A stretch of DNA of 64,000 nucleotides from positions 1-64,000 of the forward strand of contig NZ_KB911614.1 of assembly GCF_000383615.1 (NCBI RefSeq). Direction: 5' to 3'. The notes under the pieces are model-generated. The model worked only from the letters and a program-made list of their open reading frames with translations, was not told the origin of the DNA and did no database searches. Numbering within the stretch: the first letter of the stretch is position 1; each line of letters starts with the position of its first letter. Below are positions 43,743 through 53,321 of the stretch, piece after piece. The stretch is from Streptomyces canus 299MFChir4.1 (lineage in GTDB: Bacteria; Actinomycetota; Actinomycetes; Streptomycetales; Streptomycetaceae). Both the position numbers and the translations under genes were made by a program.

Positions 43743-45731
43743 TCAGTGTGCTTCCCGTACGACCGCCACATCGCCCGGCGGCACCGTCAACCGGCCGCCG
43801 TCGACACTCCTCCCGCTCAACAACTCGGTTGCGCGCGAGGCCACTTGTACCTCGGCGTCCCGTTCACCGTGGTTGATCAGGAAGAGGTAGTCCGCGTCCC
43901 GGCCGCTGCGCAGCACCGCCTCCACCCCCTCCGGTGTCTCGCGCACCGGCTCCACCCCCGCCTCGGTGCGGATGCGGTCCAGCAGGGTGGCGAGGGTGTC
44001 CGGGTCCGGGTGGGTGGCCAGATACCAGGCCGCGCCCTCGCCGTAGGTGTGCCGGGTGACCGCCGGGACTCCGGTCAGGGGGCCCGAGGTGTACGACCTG
44101 ACGGCCTCCGCCCCTTCCAGGCGCACCCGCTCCGACCACAGGGACGCCGTGCCGCCGTCGCTCAGGCCGAGGGACTCACCGGGCAGCAGCGGGAAGAGCT
44201 CGTCCGTGCGGACGCCGAGGGGCTCCCGGAAGGCGCCCGGATAACCGCCCAGGCGGACATGGCAGTTGGTGTCCACGGCCCCGCTGTGGAAGCCGACGAC
44301 CAGCGTGCCGCCGCCCGAGGCGAAGGTGGTGAGGTTCGCGGCGCCGGCGTCGTCGACCAGGTACAGCGCCGGGGCCAGCACCAGCCGGTACGACGACAGG
44401 TCGGCGTCGGGTCGTACGAAGTCCACCGCCACGCCTGACCGCCACAGCGGCTCGTACCAGGCCCGGACCATGTCCAGGTAGCGGACCGACTCGCTGGGCT
44501 GGGAGGGGAGTTCCAGGGCCCAGCGGGCGTTCCAGTCCCAGACGACGGCGACCGAGGCGGGGCTGGTGCTGCCCCGCACCTCCGCCAGCGCCTTCAGGTC
44601 CGCGCCCAACGCGACCACGTCACGCCAGATCTGGCTGTCCGTGCCGGCGTGCGGGAGCATCGCCGAGTGCCATTGTTCGGCGCCCGCCTTCGCGGCCCGC
44701 CACTGGAAGTAGGCGATGCCGTCGGCGCCGCGGGCGACGTGGGCCAGGGCGTTGCGGCGCAACTCCCCCGCTGTCTTGGCCCTGTTGACGGGCTGCCAGT
44801 TCACCGCGCCCGTGGAGTGCTCCATCAGCAGCCACGGTCCGCCCGCCAGTGAACGGACCAGGTCGCCGCTGAGCGCGATGTCGATCTGCGACTCGGGGTC
44901 GGTGGAGCGCAGGTAGTGGTCGTTGGAGACGACGTCCAGCTCCGGCGCCCAGCGCCAGTAGTCCAGCGCGTCGAAGTTGTACATCACCATGAAGTTGGTG
45001 GTGGCGGGCACCGAGGGAGCGGCCTCCCGCAGCACCTCCCGCTCCGCCTTGCACAGCGCCAGCAGTTCGTCGCTGCAGAAGCGCCGCCAGTCCAGCTGGT
45101 GGGTCGGGTTGGGCACGGCACCGGTGGCGCGGGGCGGGATGATCTCGTCCCAGTCGTAGTACCACTGGCTCCAGAAGGTCGTGCCCCAGGCGTCGTTGAG
45201 GGCGTCCAGGTCGCCGTACCTCTCGCGCAGCCAGCGCCGGAAGGACGCCGCGCTCACGTCGCAGTAGCACTCCGCGTTGTGGCAGCCGTACTCGTTGTGG
45301 ATGTGCCACATCACGACCGCCGGGTGGTCGGCGTACCGCTCCCCGAGGACCCGGGCGATCCGCAGGGCGGCCTCCCGGTAGGCGGGGCTGGAGGGGCAGA
45401 AGGTCTGGCGGCTGCCGTACGACAGTCTCCGGCCGTCCTTGTCGACCGGCAGCGCTTCAGGGTGCGCGCGGAAGAACCAGGCCGGTGGGGCCGCGGTCGG
45501 TGTGGCCAGGTCGGCGGCGATGCCGTGCTCGTGGAGCAGGGCGAGGATCCTGTCGAGGCGTGAGAAGTCGTACTCGCCCTCGCGGGGTTCGAGGAGAGCC
45601 CACGCGAAGATGTTGACGCTGACCATGTTCACGCCCGCCTCGCGCATGAGGCGTACGTCCTCGGCCCAGACCTCCTCGGGCCACTGCTCGGGGTTGTAGT
45701 CGCCGCCGTAGGCGATGCCCTCCGTGATCAT
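43743..45731 (-). CDS. GH42 beta-galactosidase
   Basis: The 662-residue enzyme is of GH42. The N-terminal barrel starts GIAYGGDYNPEQWPEEVW. The acid/base Glu lies in WHIHNEYGCHN and the nucleophile Glu in WLLMEHSTGAVNWQ. Zn-binding Cys residues occur in FCPSS and HNAECYCDVS, as in many GH42s. Trimerisation and C-terminal beta domains follow. There is no signal peptide. It is the last gene of the galactoside operon and overlaps the GH36 stop by 4 bases. The ATG at 45731 has GGAGGAG upstream. Substrate is probably beta-galactosides or galactooligosaccharides imported by the upstream ABC system. Confidence 0.9.
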   Translation of the reverse strand: MITEGIAYGGDYNPEQWPEEVWAEDVRLMREAGVNMVSVNIFAWALLEPREGEYDFSRLDRILALLHEHGIAADLATPTAAPPAWFFRAHPEALPVDKDGRRLSYGSRQTFCPSSPAYREAALRIARVLGERYADHPAVVMWHIHNEYGCHNAECYCDVSAASFRRWLRERYGDLDALNDAWGTTFWSQWYYDWDEIIPPRATGAVPNPTHQLDWRRFCSDELLALCKAEREVLREAAPSVPATTNFMVMYNFDALDYWRWAPELDVVSNDHYLRSTDPESQIDIALSGDLVRSLAGGPWLLMEHSTGAVNWQPVNRAKTAGELRRNALAHVARGADGIAYFQWRAAKAGAEQWHSAMLPHAGTDSQIWRDVVALGADLKALAEVRGSTSPASVAVVWDWNARWALELPSQPSESVRYLDMVRAWYEPLWRSGVAVDFVRPDADLSSYRLVLAPALYLVDDAGAANLTTFASGGGTLVVGFHSGAVDTNCHVRLGGYPGAFREPLGVRTDELFPLLPGESLGLSDGGTASLWSERVRLEGAEAVRSYTSGPLTGVPAVTRHTYGEGAAWYLATHPDPDTLATLLDRIRTEAGVEPVRETPEGVEAVLRSGRDADYLFLINHGERDAEVQVASRATELLSGRSVDGGRLTVPPGDVAVVREAH

Positions 45732-47041
45732 CGGACGTCTCCTCCGAGCAGGCGGCGGGTCGTCGCCACGCCCCACAGGTCCAGGGACAAAAGGCGGTCG
45801 CTCGACGCCATCAGGCCGCCCGTCGCCTCCACATGAGCCGCCCAGCGCTCGCGGGTCTCCACGGCCGGGCGGGCCATCAGACAGTCGGGGTCGTTGACCC
45901 AGAGCCGTCCGTGCTGCCACTGGCGGGCGGCGCCGGTGAACTCGGCCGGGTCCTGGCCCGGCTGGCTGTAGTCGTCGGCCTCGGGACGCCGGTGCGGGGC
46001 CGTGTCGGGGCTGACCCGCATCGCGTCGAACAGGCCGATGGAGGGCAGGACCGGCGCACCGCAGCCGAGCAGGTACGCCTGGGAACCGATCGCCTCGCGG
46101 ATCAGCCGGATGCCGTCCCGGTAGGCCGTGAGCGCGTCCGCGGAGAAGTGCCGTACGCCTTCCAGCGCTCCCGCGTACAGGAAGTCGACCTTGAAGTAGT
46201 CGTAGCCCTCGGACACCAGGGTGCTGAAGACCGACGCCAGGTACCGCGCCGCTTCGGGGTGGGTGGTGTCCAGGACGCACAGGTCGTGGCCCCAGTTGCG
46301 GCCGGCGTGCAGGAAGCCTCCGTCGAGGTCCCCGACCAGCCAGTCGGGGTGCTCGGCGGCCAGGTCACTGGCCGGGTCGACCAGGAAGGGGGCGGTCCAG
46401 ATGCCGGCCCGACGGCCCCGCGCCCGGATCGCGTCGGCGATGCCCGCGCGGGAGCGGAAGCGGCCGGAGAGGGTGAGCCAGTCGCCGAGGGCCTTCTGGT
46501 AGCCGTCGTCGATCTGGACGACGTCGACGGGCAGGTCGAGGGTGTCCATCGCACGCAGGTTCTCGTGGATGTCGTCCTCGGTGACGTCGGTGAAGTACTC
46601 GTACCAGGAGCACCAGACGGTGGGCGCCGGGCGGGGGGTCTCGACCCCGAGTCCGGCGGCCCACTCGGCCAGCACCGACTGGATGCCGGTGCCCGTGAAC
46701 TCCTTCACCGGGCCGTCGGCCAGGACCTCCGCCACGGAGTCCTCGGCGACCAGACGGATCGACGGCACCTCATGCGTGGGGTCCGGAGCCGCCCACAGCC
46801 GTACCGGCGATCCGTCGCCCGGGTCGAGCGCCAGCAGGCCCTCGCCCTGGAAGGTGCCTTCGGGGACGGTGACACGGGGTCGGTAGCAGACCGTCGCCCA
46901 GTTGTCGTTCGTCGGACGGTACGGCTTGTCGCCGAGGGCGTACGCGCCGCTGGGGCTCCAGGACTGCCAGCCCTCCTCGTGCACGCGGGCCCTGCGCGGG
47001 TCCACGGGCACGGAGGCGAGCGGGGTGAAGGGGTGGGGCAC
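45728..47041 (-). CDS. GH36-type alpha-galactosidase
   Basis: The 437-residue protein shows GH-D clan signatures: WCSWYEYF, VDVVQIDDGYQKALGDW, YFKVDFLYAG with the nucleophile Asp, and DAMRVSPD with the acid/base Asp. It is shorter than full GH36 enzymes (about 700), with a reduced N-terminal beta domain. There is no signal peptide, so it acts on imported oligosaccharides. It sits between the permease genes and the GH42 gene. The GTG at 47041 is used, with AGAGAGAACC upstream. Specificity among alpha-galactosides (melibiose, raffinose-type) is not deducible. Confidence 0.83.
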   Translation of the reverse strand: MPHPFTPLASVPVDPRRARVHEEGWQSWSPSGAYALGDKPYRPTNDNWATVCYRPRVTVPEGTFQGEGLLALDPGDGSPVRLWAAPDPTHEVPSIRLVAEDSVAEVLADGPVKEFTGTGIQSVLAEWAAGLGVETPRPAPTVWCSWYEYFTDVTEDDIHENLRAMDTLDLPVDVVQIDDGYQKALGDWLTLSGRFRSRAGIADAIRARGRRAGIWTAPFLVDPASDLAAEHPDWLVGDLDGGFLHAGRNWGHDLCVLDTTHPEAARYLASVFSTLVSEGYDYFKVDFLYAGALEGVRHFSADALTAYRDGIRLIREAIGSQAYLLGCGAPVLPSIGLFDAMRVSPDTAPHRRPEADDYSQPGQDPAEFTGAARQWQHGRLWVNDPDCLMARPAVETRERWAAHVEATGGLMASSDRLLSLDLWGVATTRRLLGGDVR

Positions 47042-47067
47042 GGTGGTTCTCTCTCAGGTGCGGGCTG

Positions 47068-47961
47068 TCAGCCCTTGTTGGCGCCGAGGGTCAGTCCGCT
47101 GACGAACTGGCGTTGGAGCACGAAGTAGACGATCAGGGTGGGGATCGCGGTGAGCAGGGCGCCGGCGGCGACCAGGTTGGGGTCGGTGAAGTACTGGCCG
47201 GAGAGGTTGTTCAGGGCCGAGGTGATCGGCATGTTCTCGCCGGTGGAGATCAGCACGATGGCCCAGAAGAAGTCGTTGTAGATCCAGATGGACAGCAGGG
47301 TGCCCAGCGCGGCCATCGCGGGCTTGCACAGGGGCAGGACGATCTGCCAGTACTGGCGCCACACGGAGGCGCCGTCGACGAGGGCGGCCTCGGTCAGTTC
47401 GTGCGGGAGCATGCGCATGTAGTTCGACAGGACGAAGGCGCAGAACCCGGACTGGAACGCGACGTGGATGAGGACCAGGCCGAGCGCGGAGTCGTAGAGC
47501 TTGCCGCTCATGGTGACGCCGGGCAGGTCGACGAGCAGGTACAGGCGGTACAGCGGGGTGATGATGACCTGCTGGGGCAGCAGGTTGCCGGCGGTGAAGA
47601 CGAGCAGCAGCGCGATGTTGAGGCGGAAGTCGAAACGGCTGACGTAGAAGGCGACCATCGACGACAGCACCAGGGTGATCAGCACGGCCGGTACCGCGAT
47701 GAGCAGGGTGTTGCCGAAGTAGTGGAGCATGTCGGACTGGGTGAAGGCGTTTTTGAAGTTGTCCAGGCTCAGCTTGTCGGGCCAGGACACGTAGCCCTTG
47801 GTGCTGGTCTCGCTGTAGGGGCGCAGGGCGGCCAGGACGGCCCACAGCAGCGGCGCGAGCCAGGCCAGCGCGGTGCCGGCCAGGAACACGTGCAGCAGGA
47901 TCCGGGCCGGGCGCAGCGGGGTGCGCTGTTTCGCCGGGGCGCCGGCGGTCAGGGTGCTCAT
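47068..47961 (-). CDS. Sugar ABC transporter permease (MalG-type)
   Basis: The 297-residue membrane protein has six helices (the first at about residues 22-42, LHVFLAGTALAWLAPLLWAVL). It carries the EAA loop TEAALVDGASVWRQYWQIVLPL. It pairs with the upstream MalF-type permease, whose stop codon it overlaps by 4 bases. It belongs to the carbohydrate uptake CUT1 family and is followed by the two galactosidase genes. Confidence 0.88.
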   Translation of the reverse strand: MSTLTAGAPAKQRTPLRPARILLHVFLAGTALAWLAPLLWAVLAALRPYSETSTKGYVSWPDKLSLDNFKNAFTQSDMLHYFGNTLLIAVPAVLITLVLSSMVAFYVSRFDFRLNIALLLVFTAGNLLPQQVIITPLYRLYLLVDLPGVTMSGKLYDSALGLVLIHVAFQSGFCAFVLSNYMRMLPHELTEAALVDGASVWRQYWQIVLPLCKPAMAALGTLLSIWIYNDFFWAIVLISTGENMPITSALNNLSGQYFTDPNLVAAGALLTAIPTLIVYFVLQRQFVSGLTLGANKG

Positions 47962-48935
47962 GCGCGGCGCTCCTTGCGGAAGGTCGCGATCAGGTACGGG
48001 ATGATGACCGCGAGGGAGATGACCAGCAGGACCACGGCGATCGCCGAGCCGTAACCGATCCGGCTGGACTCGCCGATGATGTTGTTGGTGATCAGGATCG
48101 ACAGCAGTTCGGTGCCCTGTGCGCCCTTGTTGAAGACGAACACCAGGTCGAAGGCGCGCAGCGCCTCGATGATCGTGACGACCAGGACGACGGTGTTGGT
48201 GGGGCGCAGGGTGGGGAAGATGACGTTCTTGAACGTCTGCCACTCGTTCGCGCCGTCCAGCGAGGAGGCCTCCCGCAGGGAGGGGTCCACGCCCTTCAGC
48301 CCGGCCAGGTAGAGGATCATCATGTAGCCGGTGTGCCGCCAGGACGCGGCGATCAGCACGGCCCACAGGTTCAGGTGCGGGTCGCCGATCCAGTCGATGT
48401 AGTGGCCGGGCTTGTTGGCCCCGATGAGGCTGTTGATCAGGCCGGTGTCGGGGTTGTAGACCAGCTGCCACACGAACCCGGTGACCGCGAGGGAGACCAC
48501 GACCGGCAGGAAGAACGCGGTCTGGTAGACGCGGGAGAAGCGGATGTTCTTGTCCAGCTGGACGGCCAGGAACAGACCGAAGGGCGTGGGGATCAGGATG
48601 AGCACCACGAACCAGATGATGTTGTGCTCGACCGCGGGCCAGAACTGCGGGTTGTCGGTGAACAACTGCTTGAAGTTGTCCAGCCCCACCCACTTGATGG
48701 AGCCGAAGCCGATGCCGTCCCAGCTGGTGAAGGCCAGCGCGATGGACGCCAGCGCGGTGACCCAGACCAGGGCCACGTGCAGGACCGTGGGCACGCCCGC
48801 CATGAAGGCGAGCGTGATGCGGTCACGGCGGGTCAGCAGGCGCTTGTGGCCCTGCGGGACCCGCTTGACAGGGGCAGGGCCCGCAGGCGGCACAGCGGCC
48901 GCCTCCGGGCTCTTCGTGTTGATGTCGGTAGTCAT
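47958..48935 (-). CDS. Sugar ABC transporter permease (MalF-type)
   Basis: The 325-residue permease has an N-terminal cytoplasmic segment (about 38 residues), six membrane helices and the EAA loop LREASSLDGANEWQTFKNVIFPTL. It starts 13 bases after the binding-protein gene. No ATP-binding subunit is encoded in the operon. Confidence 0.88.
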   Translation of the reverse strand: MTTDINTKSPEAAAVPPAGPAPVKRVPQGHKRLLTRRDRITLAFMAGVPTVLHVALVWVTALASIALAFTSWDGIGFGSIKWVGLDNFKQLFTDNPQFWPAVEHNIIWFVVLILIPTPFGLFLAVQLDKNIRFSRVYQTAFFLPVVVSLAVTGFVWQLVYNPDTGLINSLIGANKPGHYIDWIGDPHLNLWAVLIAASWRHTGYMMILYLAGLKGVDPSLREASSLDGANEWQTFKNVIFPTLRPTNTVVLVVTIIEALRAFDLVFVFNKGAQGTELLSILITNNIIGESSRIGYGSAIAVVLLVISLAVIIPYLIATFRKERRA

Positions 48936-48948
48936 TCAGCCGCTCAGC

Positions 48949-50253
48949 TCAGGAGGACGCGAAGATCGTCTTCTTCTGGCGTTCGATCGAGGACAGCAGA
49001 CTGTCGACGCCCTTGGGGTTCTGGAGGAACTTCTGCAGCGAGGGCTGCATCACCGTCGAGGTGAAGTCGGGGCGCGAGTCGCGGTCCATGAACTGGGTCA
49101 GGCTCTTGGCGCCGGAGATCATCTCGTACGCCTTCTTCTGCAGCGGCGTGTACGAGGAGGTGTCGGCCTTGCTGGAGGCGGCCACCACGCTGGAGTCGGC
49201 CTTGAGGTAGATCTGCTCCGCCGCCGGGGTGCCCAGGTACTCGAGCAGCTTGGTGACACCGGCCTTGTTCTTCGGCGCCTTGGAGACCATGAAGCCGTCG
49301 GTGGGCGCCTCCACGGTGTCCTGCCCGTACGCCGGGTTGATCTCCGGGAAGGCGAAGAAGTCCAGGTCGTCCAGGTCCGCCTTGTTGCTGAACTGCTGGG
49401 CCACGAACGAGCCCAGCACATACATGCCGGCCTTCTTGGACACCAGCGTCTGGGCGGCGTCCTGCCAGGTGCGGCCCATGAAACCGTCCTGGTGGTAGGG
49501 CAGCAGCTCGGCCCAGTGGTCGAAGACGGCCTTGACCTTGGCGTCGGTCCACGCGGCCTTGCCCGCCATCAGCTCGACGTGGAAGTCGTAGCCGTTGAGG
49601 CGGAAGTTGATCTGGTCGAAGGTGCCCATCGCCGGCCAGGCGTCCTTGTCGCCGAACGCGATCGGGACCAGGCCGTCCTTCTTCATCTGCTTGCACAAGG
49701 CCACGAACGCGTCCCACGTGGTCGGGACCTCGTAGCCGTGCTGCTGGAAGACGCTCTTGCGGTAGAAGATCGCCCAGGGGTAGGTGTACAGCGGCACGAA
49801 GTAGTACTTGCCGTCCGCGCCCTTGGACAGCTTCTTCATGGCGTCCGGGAAGTTGCCGCCTATCTTGTCCCACACGTCGTCGATCGGGGAGGCGAGGTTC
49901 TTCGCGGCGAAGAACTGCATCCGGTACCCGGCGAACCAGTTGAACACGTCGTCCGGCGTGCCCTGCAGGTAGGAGTTGATCTGCTCCTGGAACGTGTTGT
50001 GGTCCTTGGTGTTCACGTCGACCGTGATCCCGGACTGCTTCTTGAAGGCCGCGTAGATCTCGGCGAACGCCTTCTTCGGCACGGCGTCCGACGCGTTCGA
50101 CCCCAGGCTCACGGTCTTCGGGTCGCTGGAGCTGCCGCTGCTGCCACAGGCGGACAGCAACGGGATACCCGCGCCGAGGAGGGCGGCACCGCCCACCCCC
50201 TTGAGCAGACCACGGCGGCTGGGCGAGGGAAGGGAGGACGAGAGGTCACGCAT
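48949..50253 (-). CDS. Sugar ABC transporter substrate-binding lipoprotein (Tat-type)
   Basis: The 434-residue protein has a twin-arginine lipoprotein leader (PSRRGLLKGVGGAALLGAG ... LLSAC, modified Cys near residue 36). Its CUT1 binding fold includes NSYLQGTPDDVFNWFAGYRM and TYPWAIFYRKSVFQQHGYEVPTTWD. It is the first gene of the five-gene operon. The galactosidases downstream indicate galactose-containing oligosaccharides as ligands; this is inference. Upstream lie two inverted repeats that may be operators. Confidence 0.88.
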   Translation of the reverse strand: MRDLSSSLPSPSRRGLLKGVGGAALLGAGIPLLSACGSSGSSSDPKTVSLGSNASDAVPKKAFAEIYAAFKKQSGITVDVNTKDHNTFQEQINSYLQGTPDDVFNWFAGYRMQFFAAKNLASPIDDVWDKIGGNFPDAMKKLSKGADGKYYFVPLYTYPWAIFYRKSVFQQHGYEVPTTWDAFVALCKQMKKDGLVPIAFGDKDAWPAMGTFDQINFRLNGYDFHVELMAGKAAWTDAKVKAVFDHWAELLPYHQDGFMGRTWQDAAQTLVSKKAGMYVLGSFVAQQFSNKADLDDLDFFAFPEINPAYGQDTVEAPTDGFMVSKAPKNKAGVTKLLEYLGTPAAEQIYLKADSSVVAASSKADTSSYTPLQKKAYEMISGAKSLTQFMDRDSRPDFTSTVMQPSLQKFLQNPKGVDSLLSSIERQKKTIFASS

Positions 50254-50340
50254 GGACGGCTCCTGAAGGCAGGGGTTCGATCATGGAGGGATTCGGAGAC
50301 CAGTCGTAATCGACCAGAAACCAACTTGACCGAACACGGT

Positions 50341-50401
50341 GGCGCAATGACAGCGTTATGTCAGGTCATGCGTCAATAGCTTTCGACTCGATTTGTCGAA
50401 A
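50341..50401. promoter_or_regulatory. Two candidate operators upstream of the galactoside operon
   Basis: TGACA-GCGTTA-TGTCA (50348-50363) and TTTCGAC-N7-GTCGAAA (50381-50401) are inverted repeats in the 201-bp region before the binding-protein gene. No regulator gene is adjacent. The TTTCGA type resembles sites of some sugar-responsive repressors, but the binder is unknown. Confidence 0.4.
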
Positions 50402-50454
50402 CGTGACCGACATCCCTGCCTACCGGTGACCCGGGAGCCTCGTCGCCGAGGGGT

Positions 50455-51837
50455 TCAGTTGTAGGCGCCGAAGGCCTTCGAGAAGGCGAACGGGTCCTGG
50501 ACCACCGAGCTGCAACTCGCGTCGGCCGAGGGCTTCGCACCGCCGGAGCACTGCTTGTCCCGGGTGGCGGACCACATCGACAGCAGGCCCAGTCCCTTCG
50601 CCTTGGCGAAGGCCACGAGCTGGGTGGCGTCGTCCACCTTGAAGATCTCCGAGGCCACGTCGTTGACCCCGATCATCGGCGTCACCCCGACCGTCTTCCA
50701 GGCGGCGCTGTCCGACAGCCCGAGAACGCCCTTGACCTGTGCCTGGGTGGCGGTGGCCGCCTGCTCGGCGTAGGTGCCCATGTCCCCGCTGTACGAGGCC
50801 CCGTAGTCCATCGCCATGATGTTGACGGTGCCGATCTCCACGCCGTTGGACTTGGCGTTCGCGAGCAGGTCGACCCCGTCCTGGGTGAGGCCCTCGGGCA
50901 TCACCGGCAGGGTGTAGGAGACGTCCAGGCCGGGGTGCCGGTCCTGGAGCTTCGCGATCGCCTGCGCGCGCCGGGTGTTCGCGGTCGTGTTCGGCAGCGC
51001 CCCGCCCTCCACGTCGAAGTCGACCTTGGTGAGGCCGTACGCGTCCACGACCTTGCCGTACGCCGCCGCCAGCGCGTCCGCCGAGGAGCAGGTCGTGGCC
51101 AGCTCGGAGCCGGAGGCGCCGCCGAAGGAGACCCGGACGTCACCGCCCTTCGTCCGCAGCGCGCCGATCTGCGCGGCCACGGCGTCGCTCGCCAGGTCGG
51201 TGACCCCGCCCCACTTGGGGGTGCAGCCGCCCCCGTCGGTGACGAAGGCGAGGTGGTAGTCCTTCACGCCGGTGGCGTCGGCGGCGGCGAGGAGGTCGAA
51301 GGCGGGGTAGAGGGAGGTGTCGACGTAGGGGGCGAAGCCGGCGCTCTTCGAGGGGGAGGCGGTGGAGGTCGGGGTGGCTGTGGGGGCGGCGGTCGGTGTG
51401 GGGTCGGCGGTGTCGTCGGCGGAGCACCTCGCGCCGTCCACGAGACACCCGGTGGGGTCGGCGGCGCCGTTGACGACGAAGCCGACGGTGACTGACTCGC
51501 CGGGCGCCAGCCCGTCGGTGTCCCACTTCGCCGAGGTAACGGTGACATGTTGCCCGCTCACCGCCGACTCGGCATTCCACAGGGAGCCGAGTTTCGCGCC
51601 CGACGGCAGATCGAACTCCAGCTTCCAGTGCCGGTCCGCCGAACCGCTGTTGTTGGTGACGACGTACTGCGCGGTGTACCCCGTCGACCAGGCACTCGTC
51701 CTCGTGTACGCCGCGCCGATCCCGGCCGCCTGGGCGGTCCCGCTCAACAGGACCGCGCCGGTCCCCACCACGGCGGCGGCGACCACCCCGCCGATCGCCT
51801 TGTTCCTGCCGCTCACTCTGCGCCGATGGATGCTCAT
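50455..51837 (-). CDS. Secreted GH18 chitinase-like protein with N-terminal CBM2-type module
   Basis: The 460-residue protein has a signal peptide (to about residue 38, AQA). A carbohydrate-binding CBM2-like module covers about residues 38-140 (YTRTSAWSTGYTAQYVVTNNS, W- and N-rich). A Thr/Pro-Ser linker follows and then a GH18 barrel (about 165-460). The GH18 motif is VDFDVEGG, with the catalytic Glu present. It probably binds and cleaves chitin or related polymers outside the cell. Disulfide-prone Cys pairs are seen in the catalytic domain (CTPKWG; CSGGA...CSS). The ATG at 51837 was chosen for the signal peptide. Confidence 0.83.
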   Translation of the reverse strand: MSIHRRRVSGRNKAIGGVVAAAVVGTGAVLLSGTAQAAGIGAAYTRTSAWSTGYTAQYVVTNNSGSADRHWKLEFDLPSGAKLGSLWNAESAVSGQHVTVTSAKWDTDGLAPGESVTVGFVVNGAADPTGCLVDGARCSADDTADPTPTAAPTATPTSTASPSKSAGFAPYVDTSLYPAFDLLAAADATGVKDYHLAFVTDGGGCTPKWGGVTDLASDAVAAQIGALRTKGGDVRVSFGGASGSELATTCSSADALAAAYGKVVDAYGLTKVDFDVEGGALPNTTANTRRAQAIAKLQDRHPGLDVSYTLPVMPEGLTQDGVDLLANAKSNGVEIGTVNIMAMDYGASYSGDMGTYAEQAATATQAQVKGVLGLSDSAAWKTVGVTPMIGVNDVASEIFKVDDATQLVAFAKAKGLGLLSMWSATRDKQCSGGAKPSADASCSSVVQDPFAFSKAFGAYN

Positions 51838-51911
51838 GGCGTGGCACGCTAGCGAGCCGGAATCGGGCAAATGACCTGATCAGGGCGGGCGTTGAGGATC
51901 TTAGGGCGCGC

Positions 51912-53321
51912 TTAAGGAAGGGATCGGGGTCGGTTAAAGGTCGAGACCAGTCTGCCGGTCCTGCGCCTGCGCACCCGGTGTCCCCGGCGCACCGGCTCCC
52001 GCCCGTCCAGCTGGATCCAGACCCGCACCTCGGTGCCGCCCAGCACCGACGACCCGATCCGTACGTCCCCGCCCGTCGCCTCGGCGAGCCGTCGGACGAT
52101 GTCGAGCCCGAGCCCGGTCGACCCGGTGCTGCCGGACCCCCGTCCGCGGGCCATGGCGGCCTCGGGGTCGCGGATGCCGGGGCCCGCGTCGGAGACGAGC
52201 ACGATCACCGCGTCCTCGCCGTTGTGCACGTCGACCGCGAAGGCCGTGCCCTCCGGGGTGTGCCGGAAGACGTTGCCGAGCAGGGCGTCGAGGGCGGCCG
52301 CGAGGTCCGCCCGGGCCACGGGTATCCGCACCGGCCGCTCGGTGCCGGCCACCCGCCACTTGCGGCCCTCGTCCTCGGCGAGCGCCGACCAGAACCCCAT
52401 CCGCTCGCGGACCACCTCCGCCGCGTCGCATCCGGCGCCGGGCCCGGCGGCCGCGGTCTGCGGTTTGGCCTCCCGGGCGGTACGGATGATGGTGTCGACC
52501 TCGCGCTCCAGCTGCGCGACCGCGGCCCGGGTCTGCTCGGCGGCCGGACCGTCCCCGAGCGAGGCCGCGTTGAGCCGCAGCACGGTCAGCGGGGTGCGCA
52601 GCCGGTGGGACAGGTCGGCGGCCAGTTCCCTTTCGTTCGCGAGCAGTTGGACGACCTGGTCGGCCATGGAGTTGAACGCGACGGCTGCCAGCCTGAGTTC
52701 GGTCGGCCCTTCTTCCGGCACCCTCGACCCCAGTTTCCCCTCGCCCAGCTCGTGGGCGCCCTCGACGAGTTTCTGCGCGGGCTGCACCATGCGGACGCCC
52801 AGCCGGTCGGCGACCGCGACCGAGCCGACGACGAGCGCGATGCCGACGCCGGCGAGCACCGCCCACGCGGTCGCGACGCCGTTGCTCACCTCGGACTCGG
52901 GGACGTACACCTCGACGACGGCGATCTTGCCGGAGCTGAGCGCGACCGGCTGGAGGAGGGTGGAGCCGCCGGACACCTCGGTGGTGGAGGCGCGGCCCAG
53001 CCGGCGCACGGTCGCGATGTCGTCGGCGGCGGCCCGCCGCCGTCCGATGTCCACGGCCTTCTGAGCGCTTCGCCCCGCACCGTCGGCCGGTATGTGGACG
53101 GCCATCCCGGAGTCCGAGCCCGCGGAGGCGACGACCCGCTCCAGCTGGTCGCGGTCGGTGGTGATGGACAGGGCGGGGGCGACGGCGGCCGCCTGCCGCT
53201 CGGCGTTGGAGAACGCCCGGTCCCGGGCCATCTCCTTGATGACGAGGCCGAGCGGGACGGCGAAGGCGACCACGACCATGGTGGTGACCGCCAGGCAGAC
53301 CTTGACCAGAGCCCATCTCAC
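51912..53321 (-). CDS. Two-component sensor histidine kinase
   Basis: The 469-residue membrane kinase has two transmembrane helices (VCLAVTTMVVVAFAVPLGLVI near the N-terminus and AVLAGVGIALVVGSVAVA at about residue 155). These flank an extracellular sensor of about 130 residues. A HAMP region, the H-box DLSHRLRTPLTVL with the phospho-acceptor His, the N-box LLGNVFRHTPEG and ATP motifs DAGPGI and GLGLDIVRRLAEATGG follow. The GTG at 53321 overlaps the response regulator stop by 4 bases, so the pair is co-translated. The signal is unknown. Confidence 0.88.
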   Translation of the reverse strand: MRWALVKVCLAVTTMVVVAFAVPLGLVIKEMARDRAFSNAERQAAAVAPALSITTDRDQLERVVASAGSDSGMAVHIPADGAGRSAQKAVDIGRRRAAADDIATVRRLGRASTTEVSGGSTLLQPVALSSGKIAVVEVYVPESEVSNGVATAWAVLAGVGIALVVGSVAVADRLGVRMVQPAQKLVEGAHELGEGKLGSRVPEEGPTELRLAAVAFNSMADQVVQLLANERELAADLSHRLRTPLTVLRLNAASLGDGPAAEQTRAAVAQLEREVDTIIRTAREAKPQTAAAGPGAGCDAAEVVRERMGFWSALAEDEGRKWRVAGTERPVRIPVARADLAAALDALLGNVFRHTPEGTAFAVDVHNGEDAVIVLVSDAGPGIRDPEAAMARGRGSGSTGSTGLGLDIVRRLAEATGGDVRIGSSVLGGTEVRVWIQLDGREPVRRGHRVRRRRTGRLVSTFNRPRSLP

